In this document: piece after piece, positions 56,101 through 64,000 of the stretch
Numbering within the stretch: the first letter of the stretch is position 1
Layout: the number at the start of each line of letters is the position of its first letter
Origin: Symsagittifera roscoffensis
Lineage: Eukaryota > Xenacoelomorpha > Acoela > Convolutidae
Length of the DNA stretch: 64,000 nucleotides
NCBI RefSeq assembly: GCF_963678635.1
Contig: NC_087065.1
Location: forward strand, 26,929,254 to 26,993,253
Direction: 5' to 3'
Translations under genes and position numbers: made by a program
Notes under the pieces: generated by a model
Database searches by the model: none
What the model saw: only the letters and a program-made list of their open reading frames with translations
What the model was told of the DNA's origin: nothing

Positions 56101-59100
56101 AACTTTCGAATTTTCAAGTAAAAATTATATACCCTTAAAGCTCTTTCAAATTCAAGAACAATTTATGATTGGTTCTATTTTTGATAAAATTAACACAATA
56201 TGAGAAAACAGGATTAATAGGTAAAATTTTAATTCCGCTGGGACATGTGATACTTAAATTCCACTTTCGAAAATAGAATTCGATCACAATTTTCACGACC
56301 TTCACACTTTTGCTGTCCGATAGTGGAATTTGTCTTTCTTTTAGCAAAGAAAATGAACTTAACTTAAAAAAAAAACAAATAGTCAAACCGCAAAAAATCA
56401 AAACTGAGCGCGACGAGTTTCCTGAAAAAAAATCACCAAGACCTATGTAAGAGTACTCGCAACGTTCATTACTCTTAGAAATTTGCATTCGGAACATTCG
56501 CTTTGTCTCTGATTGTTCGGCCTCTAGAGCCAATCTTCCCGTGCTCGTGTACTACATGATTCAACAGTTAAAAACAAACAAAAATATGGGGGCGAAGCAT
56601 TAACAACGAACTGTTTGTGTCAGAACCTTCTTATTTGCTCATTATTCTTAGGAAAAAAGCCCAATTTAAGTTGAAGACGATATTTATCTTAGTATTGATC
56701 TAGTCAGGTTTGAGATCTTATTATTATTTTTTGGCACATCCGTTAGGTTATTTATCGAATCACTCGTGATGTCTTGTACATTTAGTTGAGCTAAAGGAGA
56801 TAACACAACATTAGTCGTCCAACAGTAAACATTCCCTATGTTGATGTACAAACCCAGCATCAAATCGCCTGAAAATGGGGAAATATCACTCAAACTAAAA
56901 TTACGGAAGAAGAGCTACTGAATACTTGATTCTAGAACACATTCATGCATATGATTACGGCAAATGTTCGTCAAACCTGACTAAATCAAGCACTCATTTT
57001 TCACATATAATAAAATATATTGCAACATAGCTTGGGTTTTGATATTTTGAAGTTTTATTGGTCCCAGTGAAATTCTAATTGAAGGGAGTACACTAGTGGG
57101 GTAAAAAATTCACTATTTTAGCAAAAAATATTGGTGGTTTATCTTTCCTTTATTACAATTCATCTTGCATCAATAACAATTCGTCAATTCAAAAAAAAAA
57201 TCTTGCAGCGTTTAACCGATAGAAACTAATAACCGATACTAATTTGACCTTTTTTCTGTTGTTTGACTTGACCTCATTAGACATTTTGTTCCCAAATACT
57301 CCACGTAACCGGCACAAAGCCTTTGAGTTTTTGCGCGCAATGTTTAAAGGAACGCTAAGTATCTTTGCCTAAATATCCGTTCCTCGCATAAGTGTCCCTC
57401 ATAAAAATATTAATTGAAATTTTGTAAACTGATATGATTTGTCAGACAAATTTGGTAATAGGAATTAATCACTTTTCAAGTAACGTATTATGTTGAGGGG
57501 AAATTAAGCGAGGGCGTAGTTAAGTTCTTTAGCTTTCCAATAAACAGACTTGAGTCCGAAAATGCTCGAAAATTCCTTTGGCTGTTTACGACACCTTGGA
57601 AACTACCTTTATATTTTGGATTCGACTAGATGGGTGAAAAAATAGCGACCAAATTATCTGAAAACTGTATAACAAGGAAACCGAAAAATTTAAAATTCTT
57701 TGAATTTCAAGAATTGTTTATGACTGGTATTTTATGATTGGCAGAAAACTGTATCAAAAGAAAATTTGTTTTCTTCTGCTAGGAATTCAGAAAATGCAAG
57801 GTCATTTTTAAAACTAGAAGTCATTTACATTTACGCAAAAATAGAAAAGCGAGGGAAGAGCTAGCCAACAAAAATTTGGAAGAGAGTCTATAAACGCAAA
57901 AAAAACGGACTTGTTTTTTTTTAACTTCGAATTTCAGTAAAAAAATATATGGCCTCAAAGCTTTTCGAAGTTCAAGGAAAGCAATTTATGATTGACAATT
58001 TTTGATAATTTAACTCAATTTGAGAACTTGGATCAATAGGTAAGTTTTAATCCGTTGGGAAAATCTGAAATGTTTAAATACATTTTCGAAATTAGAAGTT
58101 AATCACGTTTTTCGTGCCCTTTACACTTTTTGTGTTCGCTGCACGCATTTTTGTACACAGAGGCGAAGCCTAGAGGCTTCCTAGCATGCCGAGTAATTTT
58201 ATACAAGAAAAAGGCCTTGAGCAAATATCGTCAATTTGTTTGAAATGATGATTTCCAAATTTTTCATAATTCGAAACAAAATATCTTGAATACCACAACT
58301 GGTACTATTACAGAATTTTAGAATCAACCATAACAGAGGCGAGCTGTTATTAGCAAGCTAGAGTAAAAAAAAACGATCTAAAAAACGACAAAAAAATTAA
58401 AACCCTAGTAGGCAATTAATGGGACCCATCTGATTGCCTCAAAAATGATTGCCTTTGAAATTAAAACTTTATCTCGTCGTAAATTAGATTATTTAGCCTC
58501 ATAAAAAGCGCATATAATTTAGTCAAACAAGCTGACAAAAGGCCAACTTGTAAGCCTCACAATTTTAAAACTCACCTGCGACCGTGAACCTGGTTGTCTT
58601 AAGTTAAAGTTGATGGGCTCTTTCAGTAACGCCAACAAAAAATCTTAACTTACGGAAGAAAACCTACTTCAAAACTTTTTTTTTTTTTTTTTTTTTTCAA
58701 ATTTCGTTTTTTTTTTTTTTTCATTAAATATTAGTGTTAAATCGTTATGTTTGAACAACTTAAGGGTAGACCCTGGAGGACCTTTAGGTCCCGTTGTCTA
58801 TCCTCTCTAAGTCGCATCATTTAACTTAAATTATAAATATATTCAATGTTGTATTTAATGCTGACTAGAGAAATAAATTCTTTCTTTCTTTCTTTCTTTA
58901 AATTAGATTATTTAGCCTCATAAAAAGCGCATATAATTTAGTCAAACAAGCTGACAAAAGGCCAACTTGTAAGCCTCACAAAATTAGGTCTCAGGTCAAA
59001 TATCTTTCACATTTGACATCAGGGCTGTGATAGTTTGCAAAGGCTTCACAAAATGTCCCTCGAAAACAACTATTTTAGGTTAAAATGCATTGAAAGTTCA

Positions 59101-60949
59101 AATTTCGTCAAAAACAGTGGACTCACCGTAAAAATACGCCATGTTTTATCATAAGAACAGTTTTGAGTCCAACTTAATTTTCTAAAAATTTACTTTAGTT
59201 TGCGGACTTTCGATATAAATAGATTACGATGCATTTAACTTCTTCATTTGAAGGAAACTTTGATGATCAAATCTCTTTGAAGTGATAAACGATCTTAGAA
59301 GTTCTGATCGATCGATCTCATCAACAAATTGGAAACAAGAAATGATCACGTGGAACACATATTGCATCTTAAAAACACAAAAACGGACACTGCACGAAAA
59401 TAGGAAATTAACATGGAGGCGTGGCGAAGCTTTGCACCAGTTGCCATACGATACAAAAAAAAACGCATCGCAAACTAGCCGACAGATAATGAGACAAGAA
59501 CTTTTCGTTTGTCTCGATTAACAATCTTTCAAACTTTGAGTGTCCTGAATTAAATTGCATCACATTGAAGCTCTTTCAACTTCAATGAAATTTTATCTTT
59601 GACAAAAGCCGTCCAATTTAAAAAATATGGCTTTGGAGAGATTTTCGATGCCATGGTAAATTTTGAAAAAAACATAGCCAACAGACATTTTGAAAAGAGT
59701 CAATGTACGCAACTCAAAAAATATAGTGACTATAATTTTTGAAAAATCTTGAAAATAAGTTCCACTTTTGAATCTAGAAGCCGATCAGTTTTTCGTGACT
59801 TTTACACTTTTGCTTTTCGATAGTAGAAGTTGTCTTCCTTTTAAGAAAAGAAATAAACTGAACTTAAAAAAAAACCATAGGTAAACCCGCGAAAAAGTAA
59901 ATCAGAGTAGAGCCTGAACAAATTTAAGGACTTTTCCTGAAAAAAAAAACGAACAAAAAACCATCAGCATCTATATAAAAATCTGAAATACGTTCATCAT
60001 CTCTAAAAAAATCTAGTTTTGAAATTAAACAACTATAAGCATCAATTCCACTTTGGTGACAGTAAATTATATCAAAATTTGTATACATACAAAACTGAAA
60101 CACCAAGCAAGTAATAAGATAATCAGAGAAACTGTCCAAATAAGCAAAAAGCGGGCGCATAGACCTAAAACACTCCCGGCCCCTTTGAACTTTTAAGCTC
60201 GTTTTTGCCAATGCCATTTAAAACTACAAACATGGCCAGCAGACGGACCCAAGGAAACTGAAAAATTTCAAATTTCGCAAAAATTTCAAATTTCAAATTT
60301 CGCAAAAATATACCGCCTTAATGTTCTTTGAATTTCAGGCATCCTTTATGATTGACACTTTTGGGTCAAAAGGTAAATTTCTATTCCACTGGGAACTCTG
60401 GAATTAAAATACCTTTTGAAATGAAAAGTATTTAAAGTTTTTTGCGCCATTTGCAAGTTTGTTGTTGGCGAGCTTAATGTGCTTTACATTTAGCAAATGA
60501 ATTAAAATTGAACTTGAAGAGAAATCAAAAATCAAACCGAAAAAAATGTGAGCATGAAAAAATTATAAACTTGTTGGCTGAACAAAAAAAACCTACGTTA
60601 ATATAAGTGTTTTCACTGCGGTCATTGGCACTAACATACACAAATAATAAAATAATTTTGCATGCTAATTATATTATTGCCATGAAACAGAGCTTCAAAT
60701 GTTATCACAATTGTGTTGTCTGTCATCCATATTCGAATTCAGCAGCTTAGCCGTATTAATTAAAATTATTAGTTAAGCCTGAACAATTGAACGAATTGAG
60801 CTCAACCAAAACTATTAGTACTTTTTAGGGTCTACTAAAATCAAGTAAGAATGAAGCCATCACTCACTGTCGTCCTCCTCGATGTCTTCGACGTTGAATG
60901 TCTCAATGGACTCCGGCTTGTGCTCCTGAGCAATGTCCTTCTCCATCTC
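43950..60949 (-). CDS. Ankyrin (C-terminal part: ZU5-ZU5-UPA-Death-tail), gene overview
   Basis: This is an adaptor protein that links membrane proteins to the spectrin skeleton. Thirteen exons join in frame to about 1149 residues: 60868-60949, 55554-55678, 53966-54183, 52740-52964, 52314-52474, 51023-51642, 50512-50777, 47975-48143, 47068-47503, 46893-46966, 46248-46722, 45665-46053 and 43950-44159. Each has AG/GT borders and the codon phases agree at every junction. Domain order is an acidic linker (1-140), first ZU5 (about 142-270), second ZU5 (about 285-400), UPA (about 420-622), Death domain (about 655-740) and a disordered, acidic and Ser/Pro-rich tail (768-1149), exactly the animal ankyrin order. 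The N-terminal ankyrin repeats must lie beyond the right edge. Exons are clearly more GC-rich than introns. Confidence 0.93.
44849..44965 (-). CDS. Candidate extra (perhaps alternative) ankyrin tail exon
   Basis: Between ATATATGCAG and GTACTA lies a 117-bp open segment, phase 0 at both ends, reading LALKLMTLKVGEERSDLFKS, then GIQSALDFSSQRPPQVHCR. It would insert 39 residues into the tail without changing the frame. The G+C content is higher than in the surrounding intron. The donor (CGG/GTACTA) is weak and I know of no homologue for this stretch. Confidence 0.35.
45067..45400. mobile_element. R1 MITE remnant in ankyrin intron
   Basis: CATAGCCTAAAGACAGTCGGGAAAG...GTCAATGAGCTCAAGGAAAC and, later, TTTGAGAAAAATGGATAAAT...TTTATTCCGTGGG match the R1 family with strong divergence. 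The ends are eroded. Confidence 0.45.
45665..46053 (-). CDS. Ankyrin tail exon, Glu-rich
   Basis: It runs from the acceptor TTTCATAG to the donor GTGAGT, 129 residues plus a split codon. It is almost entirely acidic and low in hydrophobic residues (NEKESEPETETIKSLEVSET, later ENDNESSPETEQENETVEKT), so likely disordered. If the donor is not used, the frame stops three codons later (RAVS then TAA), so two alternative C-termini are possible. Confidence 0.8.
46248..46722 (-). CDS. Ankyrin tail exon
   Basis: 158 residues between a TTTTAG acceptor and a CCAG/GTAAAT donor. It starts PSSPPTTPSRSRNPTNLLTS and continues acidic and Ser/Thr-rich, ending SPQTFESDNVP. No domain; open across the full length and in phase with both neighbours. 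Confidence 0.85.
46893..46966 (-). CDS. Ankyrin small exon after the Death domain
   Basis: 74 bp between TTTTAG and AAC/GTAAGT, completing a split Gly and reading KPLESLKVDSSQVVQNGLPS and PVFN. Short and unstructured; both splice sites are strong and the phases fit. Confidence 0.8.
47068..47503 (-). CDS. Ankyrin Death-domain exon
   Basis: 145 residues from GTTTGTAG to the donor GTAAGT. About 30 linker residues precede the Death domain, a six-helix fold: HERAMLRLVKVASLLGEDWH, MLAETLKIEANVVGIFCEQQ, RGIAMLRHWAEKEGQDASGF, ALTRALQMIGREDIVKEAMG. The buried Trp of the LGxDWxxLA helix and the later MLxxWxEKEG pattern are the hallmarks of ankyrin Death domains. A 203-codon frame on the opposite strand is only its shadow. 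Confidence 0.93.
47975..48143 (-). CDS. Ankyrin exon, end of UPA domain
   Basis: 56 residues from the acceptor GTTTAG to the donor CAAG/GTCAGA. It completes a split Arg and reads ENRIMFFVQVRDDEQAPVGT, ending RLCRLTITLPDYVK. The ENRI-F-VQVRD and LCxLTITLP stretches match the last strands of the UPA domain in animal ankyrins. Confidence 0.9.
48960..49290. repeat. R5 dispersed repeat, copy 2 (two tandem sub-units)
   Basis: Two sub-units of about 135 bp (49022-49155 and 49156-49290) repeat the blocks AAAACGTCATATCTCGGAAGC, ACATATTGGAAGGCAA, TGAGAGTATCCTGACAGC. They match 42430-42830. Lies in an ankyrin intron; non-coding. Confidence 0.55.
50512..50777 (-). CDS. Ankyrin exon, central UPA domain
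   Basis: 88 residues from ATATAG (preceded by an ATTT microsatellite) to TTCAG/GTCAGA. It reads AMIVPYQAKFFVFGKRHDEQ, then ALVRAFLMLDDKHDPCLENQ, and KSRDISVLDMARTFVEMTHG. The VPYxAKFxVFxKxxDxxxxxLRxFxMxDDKxDxxLExQ pattern is diagnostic of ankyrin UPA domains. Confidence 0.93.
50782..50806. repeat. (AAAT)n microsatellite beside a splice acceptor
   Basis: About six AAAT units lie at 50782-50806. On the minus strand they form the T-rich tract just upstream of the acceptor of the UPA exon, so their length could affect splicing. Confidence 0.8.
51023..51642 (-). CDS. Ankyrin large exon: second ZU5 domain and start of UPA
   Basis: 206 residues from CTATTTTAG to GAA/GTGAGT. The second ZU5 reads RICRVIMREFPKVMLLISRI, DVSPIGPKGGLLSSS, VQLSFPEEALKKTIEIGLQV, then GSKFRCSPVVTVEPQRRRFH. 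The IGPxGGxLSS and FSPxVTVEPxRRxFHxP-like strings are clear ankyrin ZU5 signatures. The UPA starts with the GRYWVIEY stretch and ends NLKMAAELYRE. A 269-codon open frame on the minus strand (51011-51820) includes it but overreads both splice sites. Confidence 0.95.
52314..52474 (-). CDS. Ankyrin exon, end of first ZU5 domain
   Basis: 53 residues from GTTCAG to CGAAG/GTAACC. It reads TVILEVPHFADLCNGQREIA, VLNCSEAGVWTEH, then a helical EPLEKQIEEALNISMATE. The VIxEVPHFxxxxxxxREIxVL pattern is the C-terminal half of the spectrin-binding ZU5. Confidence 0.93.
52740..52964 (-). CDS. Ankyrin exon, start of first ZU5 (spectrin-binding) domain
   Basis: 74 residues from CTTTGCAG to GG/GTAACG. It reads FFVSFVVTAKGVTQRGARHS, then GIRIIIPPRRVDEPTRIKCR and EGEAFAARPLEM. 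This corresponds to the strand of vertebrate ankyrins that carries the Asp-Ala-Arg triplet needed for beta-spectrin binding; here the triplet reads Thr-Ala-Lys. Confidence 0.93.
53447..53625. repeat. Dispersed repeat R4, copy 2
   Basis: Collinear with 6569-6740 (GATAGCTCGTTAATGTGCAA, CTAGCACAGAATG, CTGCGTGATGTGATAAAA, CAGTCATAGTAAAATA). Lies in an ankyrin intron; non-coding. Confidence 0.55.
53966..54183 (-). CDS. Ankyrin exon, linker before the first ZU5
   Basis: 72 residues plus a split Gly, from TTGGCAG to GG/GTAGGT. It reads DSRPTSGDIIGGFASRPTSG, then YRERYETWNRLSVTDLNRMK, and EGGDDGIDLARSRRAG. The final residues lead directly into the F-V-S-F strand of ZU5. No other domain. Confidence 0.85.
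54590..54790. mobile_element. R1 MITE remnant in ankyrin intron
   Basis: GATTGGCACTTTTTTTCATT, AATTAGAGAAAACTGGCTCA, TTCGCTGGGATTTCTGAGAA and AATGTAATTCACGTTTTTTC follow the R1 order. Both ends are missing. Confidence 0.45.
54801..55236. repeat. Dispersed repeat R3, copy 2
   Basis: Matches 12001-12450 in the same orientation over its whole length, with shared blocks TTTTTGAGAAAACAAAAA-like, CACAGACTTTTTCGAA, GGGTAAAGCAAAAAGAGACC and TTTGAGCAGACACCAG. Lies in an ankyrin intron. Confidence 0.65.
55554..55678 (-). CDS. Ankyrin acidic linker exon
   Basis: 125 bp from TTGTGTAG to CCC/GTCAGT, reading DDINGPYVNNEDEDWLNQDD, then IIFSTTTSKLNTFNNNSFLN and P. It is acidic like the segment between the repeats and ZU5 in other ankyrins. 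The phases fit both neighbours, although the donor is not a strong consensus. Confidence 0.8.
56053..56475. mobile_element. R1 MITE, best-preserved copy
   Basis: It begins AGAGTAATGAACG and ends CGTTCATTACTCT, a perfect 13-bp inverted repeat over 423 bp. The interior follows the family order (AAAGCTCTTTCAAATTCAAG, TATGAGAAAACAGGATTAAT, TTCCGCTGGGA, CTGTCCGATAGTGGAATTTG). A minus-strand frame of 132 codons inside it is a shadow of the repeat. Confidence 0.75.
57700..58140. mobile_element. R1 MITE remnants (two overlapping pieces)
   Basis: Pieces at about 57700-57860 and 57880-58140 repeat the R1 blocks GAATTGTTTATGACTGG, AATTTGAGAACTTGGATCAA, AATCCGTTGGGAAA and AGAAGTTAATCACGTTTTTC. Both are diverged and truncated. 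Confidence 0.45.
58481..58562. repeat. 82-bp direct repeat, left copy
   Basis: AAATTAGATTATTTAGCCTC...AACTTGTAAGCCTCACAA, identical at all 82 positions to 58900-58981. Confidence 0.95.
58563..58899. mobile_element. Short retroposon (SINE or truncated LINE) with TTTC tail
   Basis: This 337-bp insert lies between two identical 82-bp repeats. Its 3' end reads AATGCTGACTAGAGAAATAA, ATTC, then a TTTC microsatellite, and upstream a perfect GGACC-TTTA-GGTCC hairpin, both typical of 3' ends of CR1/L2-like LINEs and their SINEs. Two T-runs of about 23 and 15 bases lie in the middle. It is non-coding. The flanking repeat is best read as a target duplication, but 82 bp is far longer than usual. Confidence 0.7.
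58900..58981. repeat. 82-bp direct repeat, right copy
   Basis: Identical to 58481-58562; it follows the TTTC tail of the retroposon directly. Confidence 0.95.
59540..60010. mobile_element. R1 MITE copy in ankyrin intron
   Basis: CATAGCCAACAGACATTTTG and AGAGTCAATGTACGCAACTC (from 59696) open the element; AATACGTTCATCATCTCT closes it near 60006. The interior has GATCAGTTTTTCGTGACTTT and GATAGTAGAAGTTGTCTTCC. Additional R1-like sequence precedes it, from about 59540. Confidence 0.55.
60230..60620. mobile_element. R1 MITE remnant in ankyrin intron
   Basis: GCCAGCAGACGGACCCAAGG, TGTTCTTTGAATTTCAGGCA, TTCCACTGGGAACTCTGGAA and TTTGTTGTTGGCGAGC follow the R1 order; both ends are degraded. Confidence 0.5.
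60868..60949 (-). CDS. Ankyrin exon, 5'-most in this window
   Basis: 27 residues plus a split codon, from GTTTTAG to GACA/GTGAGT: EMEKDIAQEHKPESIETFNV, then EDIEEDD. It is acidic and joins in phase to the next exon 5.2 kb away. It corresponds to the linker that follows the ankyrin repeats; preceding exons lie outside the window. Confidence 0.8.
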
Positions 60950-62784
60950 CTAAAACACAACACACAACTCTGTTAATCACTGCTACAACAAACTAACCAC
61001 TGGCACGATATACGCAGATCGCAGATTTTTATCAATTATCAAAATCTAAGAGAGTCTCTGTTTAGCGATTTTCCAAACATTATAAACAAAATTTTTAGAT
61101 AGCTCGTTTTCCATTCATAATAAGGGCTCTTTTTAGGTATTCATAAAATTAAAATAGTTACAGGGTAATGTTTTATTTGGGTTGAAAAAATAATTGTCAA
61201 AAAATCATTGTTTTGTTTCCATTCTTTTTGAACAAGCGCTTGGCTTCAAACCATCGATTTTAATGAGAAAAAATTTTAATACAAAAACATGGAGGCAAAA
61301 CTAAAAAGAGCCACTTCGGATAGATGGGGTGATTCTTAAGGCAGAACAACCGAATAACAAAAGTTGCAACAAATAAAGGTCCTTTGCATAGACCAAAATG
61401 AACTAAATTTCGAGCTAATTTTTCAAATCAAGATTTCTAATGGACTGGTGGCAAATTTCGATATTCGGTTCAACTTTCACGAGGGATTCCATGTGACAGA
61501 CTATTCAGAATAAGATAGAAATTTAGTATGAATAACAGATTGATTACTGGGATTGTTTGAAACAAAAATCGCTGAACAAAAAACGTCAAGTATTCAAAGA
61601 GGCAGATTTCATTTAACTTTACTCCTCCAACTTTTATAGCGCGCAAAAAAATAAATCAGATAAACATAATTAACTAAATTTCATAACCCAGAAATTTCAT
61701 TTTTAAAACTTCAACATCAACTGTTTCCAGAAAAAGACGTATATTCAGGAAAACATTGCCATATGGCAGTTAACCAGACTTGTTTCGGCAAAAAAAAACC
61801 TCGGCTCAAAAAGCTAATGGCGTCAACATAACTACAATCGCTTCTGAAAAACAAAGACTATTATTTGAAATATAATATAGGCAATATAACTTTTATTTGA
61901 AAAAAAAGAATCACTACACTTCTGCTGCTAAAGAAGTACTGAATGCTTCTATTTCAGATTCATTATAGATGACCACAGCAGCAGCACAAGCACCTTTACC
62001 AGCGGAAATTAAACTGGCGAGCAAAAATTAAGCATGTATTTAGGAATTTCTATTATATCCTTGGGCAAAAAAAACAGGGACCATTTAACGCTCATTTACG
62101 GAAGAAATAGCTGTTCAATTCTACCCTGCAGGCACATAATCATGCGGCGCTGAGCACACTTCATGCAAAATTTAGGAGAATCTACCGTTTCCTGGTTAAG
62201 ACACTAGACTACATACTATATAATACTATGCACAGATATGGAAACATATATGGGTTCCAAACTCTAAATATACAAATTTAGTGCTGGTATAGTTCCCTCA
62301 TACTATGAAGCCTGAATTGTGAACTCTTGGGAACTATGAGCCCGTATCCCTCAATGTTTAATAATAGACCACCAACACTTCACTCCGAGCAAGGCAATGT
62401 AACAAACTATAACACTTCTCTCTGGGTTCTGCAAGTTATTTGTGAAGTATTTGTCAAAGTCGACATGTTGAACGAGCTTTTAGATTACGAAAGATTCCGT
62501 GTCTAACAGAAGGTTTTAAAAACATCCGTTTTTCTCGCGTTACCACTATGGTAGCAGAAATCAGAAAAATAACACTAGGGTCGAATAGCAATGATATCAT
62601 AATAATAAAACAGAATTTCAAAAAGTTGTCATATCCTTCATTAGCACATAACGTGTTTAAACAGACATAAATGCTGTCACCTTGCGTGATTCAAATTGGT
62701 CTATACTTCTCTGAAAAGTAACAATGATAGCCAGTTGATGTGCAAGAAGCACTGAATGTTCCGAATTAGTTAAATAAAATCAAA
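60950..62784. other. Ankyrin upstream intron, no exon seen
   Basis: I looked for ankyrin-repeat signatures (G-x-TPLHxA on the minus strand) and found none. A short R4-like piece lies at 62726-62769. Confidence 0.4.
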
Positions 62785-63290
62785 CATAGCCAACAGACAG
62801 TTGGAAAAAAGTAAAACAAATAAAAAAAATCAGAAAAAAAGCTGATAAAAAATTTCTGAACATTTTTCAACTTGCGAATTTAGAAAAAAAATATTACGTT
62901 GCAGCTCTTTGAAGTTCAAATACTGTTTAAAATTGGCCTTTTTTTGGTGAATTTTTCCCATTTGGAGAAAACTGGATTAGTGGGTTCTTATTTGATTCCG
63001 CTGAGAATTCAAAAAGCAAAACCCCATTTTTGAAATTAGATGTGATTCACGTAGCCAACAGACATAGCCAACAGATAGAAGTCATTCACGTTTTTCGTGA
63101 ACTTTCCACTTTTGCTGTTCGTGGAATTTGCCTTCATTTAAAAAAAGCAGATAACTTGATAAAAATCATGTGCCAAACCGAGAAAAATCAAATTTGAGCA
63201 TGACAAAATCTAACGAATTTTTCTTGAAAAAAAAACAAACACGAAAAATCATCCAGACCAATATACGTTAAAATCGCTTCGTTATTTTAC
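62785..63290. mobile_element. R1 MITE copy in ankyrin intron
   Basis: CATAGCCAACAGACAGTTGG at 62785, then GGAGAAAACTGGATTAGTGG, TGATTCCGCTGAGAATTC and GTCATTCACGTTTTTCGTGA. A second CATAGCCAACAGA lies inside it (near 63051), so it may be two nested copies. Confidence 0.55.
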
Positions 63291-63323
63291 ACTTAAGAAC
63301 CATAGCCAACAGACAGTTGGAAA

Positions 63324-63697
63324 AGAGTCAATGAAAACAGAAGGAAACAAAAGGAACACTGACTAGTTATTTCATAAACTTCAATTTATAGCCTTAAAGC
63401 TCTTCGAATTTCAAGAAAAAATTATGAGTGACACTTTTTTGATAAAATTAACCAAGGTGTAAATTGCTTACTCCACAGGCATCTGAAACTTGAATTCCAG
63501 TTTCGAAATTAGAAGTCGATCACGCTTTTCGTGACCTTTATAATTTCGCAGTTCGTTAGTGGAGTTTGCCTTCCGTTCAACAAAGGAAATGAACTGAACT
63601 TGAAAGAAACCAAATTCAAACTGCGAAAAAATTAATTTAAGATTGAAAAAAAATTATCTCGACTTATAAAAGAGTCTGAATTACGCTCATAGACTCT
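63324..63697. mobile_element. R1 MITE copy next to the previous one
   Basis: It starts AGAGTCAATGAAAAC and ends ACGCTCATAGACTCT, imperfect inverted repeats over 374 bp. The usual interior blocks are present (GCTCTTCGAATTTCAAGAAA, GAAGTCGATCACGCTTTTCG, GTTCGTTAGTGGAGTTTGCC). CATAGCCAACAGACAGTTGG precedes the end at 63301. Confidence 0.6.
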
Positions 63698-64000
63698 TGA
63701 TAAGGGAACAACGAAAAAACGTGGAAAAAAAATATTTTTACCATGTTTTTTTGGCAAATAATTAGGTAGAAAGGCACAGAACGAGAAAAAGATAGAGCTA
63801 AAATAAAGAGTAAACTGCAAAAATATAAAATCAGTGACATCAAAATCGAGTTGTCAGTGTCAGCAAATATCGTGAAATTTAATATGAAAATAGGAAAAGT
63901 TCAAAACAATTTTACACGACACTGTGACAACTTTTAAAAATTCTTTGGAGTCCAAATTACAGCTAAAATAATTTCAGACAGAGGCGAAGCTCCATGTGAA
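63698..64000. other. AT-rich intron DNA at the right edge
   Basis: Nothing recognised. The last bases (AGACAGAGGCGAAGCT) resemble short motifs at 58158 and 54339 and may be the start of another repeat. Confidence 0.3.

Overview
This is a stretch of a eukaryotic nuclear genome. It is roughly two-thirds A+T and gene-poor, and it contains spliceosomal introns (GT...AG) and many transposable elements. The best-supported gene is the 3' half of an ankyrin with a ZU5-ZU5-UPA-Death architecture, a combination typical of animals, so the source is a metazoan and probably an invertebrate. I cannot name the clade. There is no operon structure, ribosome binding site or CRISPR array. Most short open frames are chance frames in AT-rich DNA.

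Layout. 1-348: an open frame on the minus strand that runs off the left edge, possibly part of an unrecognised exon. 349-15325: no recognisable gene; it holds a foldback MITE (599-814), short tandem repeats, and old, diverged duplicated blocks between about 9.8 and 13.7 kb. 15550-16731 (minus): two coding exons of a bacterial-type phosphatidylinositol-specific phospholipase C, flanked by hAT-like MITEs with GGCTCTTTTCC ends. 17.4-18.5 kb: a tRNA-like SINE head, a MITE with an 8-bp target duplication, a 106-bp palindrome and a GGGGATT minisatellite. 20885-25637: a degenerate MULE/FLYWCH DNA transposon and a tandem duplication of part of it. 26.2-31.5 kb: G-run MITEs and a tandemly duplicated hAT-like sequence. 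31724-32990: a third, internally deleted MULE copy with a perfect 9-bp target duplication. 33059-40221: a complete, very young Ty3/gypsy-type LTR retrotransposon with identical 259-bp LTRs and a TTGGC target duplication. 40227-43949: repeats only. 43950-60949 (minus): thirteen confident exons of the ankyrin gene (about 1149 residues) plus one candidate exon. Its introns carry copies of a ~420-bp MITE family and a retroposon flanked by an unusual 82-bp direct repeat. 60950-64000 is upstream intron; the ankyrin repeats must lie beyond the right edge.

The host genes do not form a pathway. The ankyrin would link membrane proteins to the spectrin skeleton. The PI-PLC looks like a separate, possibly secreted, lipid-cleaving enzyme. 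The most notable observations are the young gypsy element (gag and pol in different frames, meeting at a nine-G run; gag start codon created at the LTR/primer-site junction; unusually long Pol), the 82-bp repeat around a short retroposon, the bacterial-type PI-PLC with a spliceosomal intron, and the change at the ankyrin spectrin-binding site.
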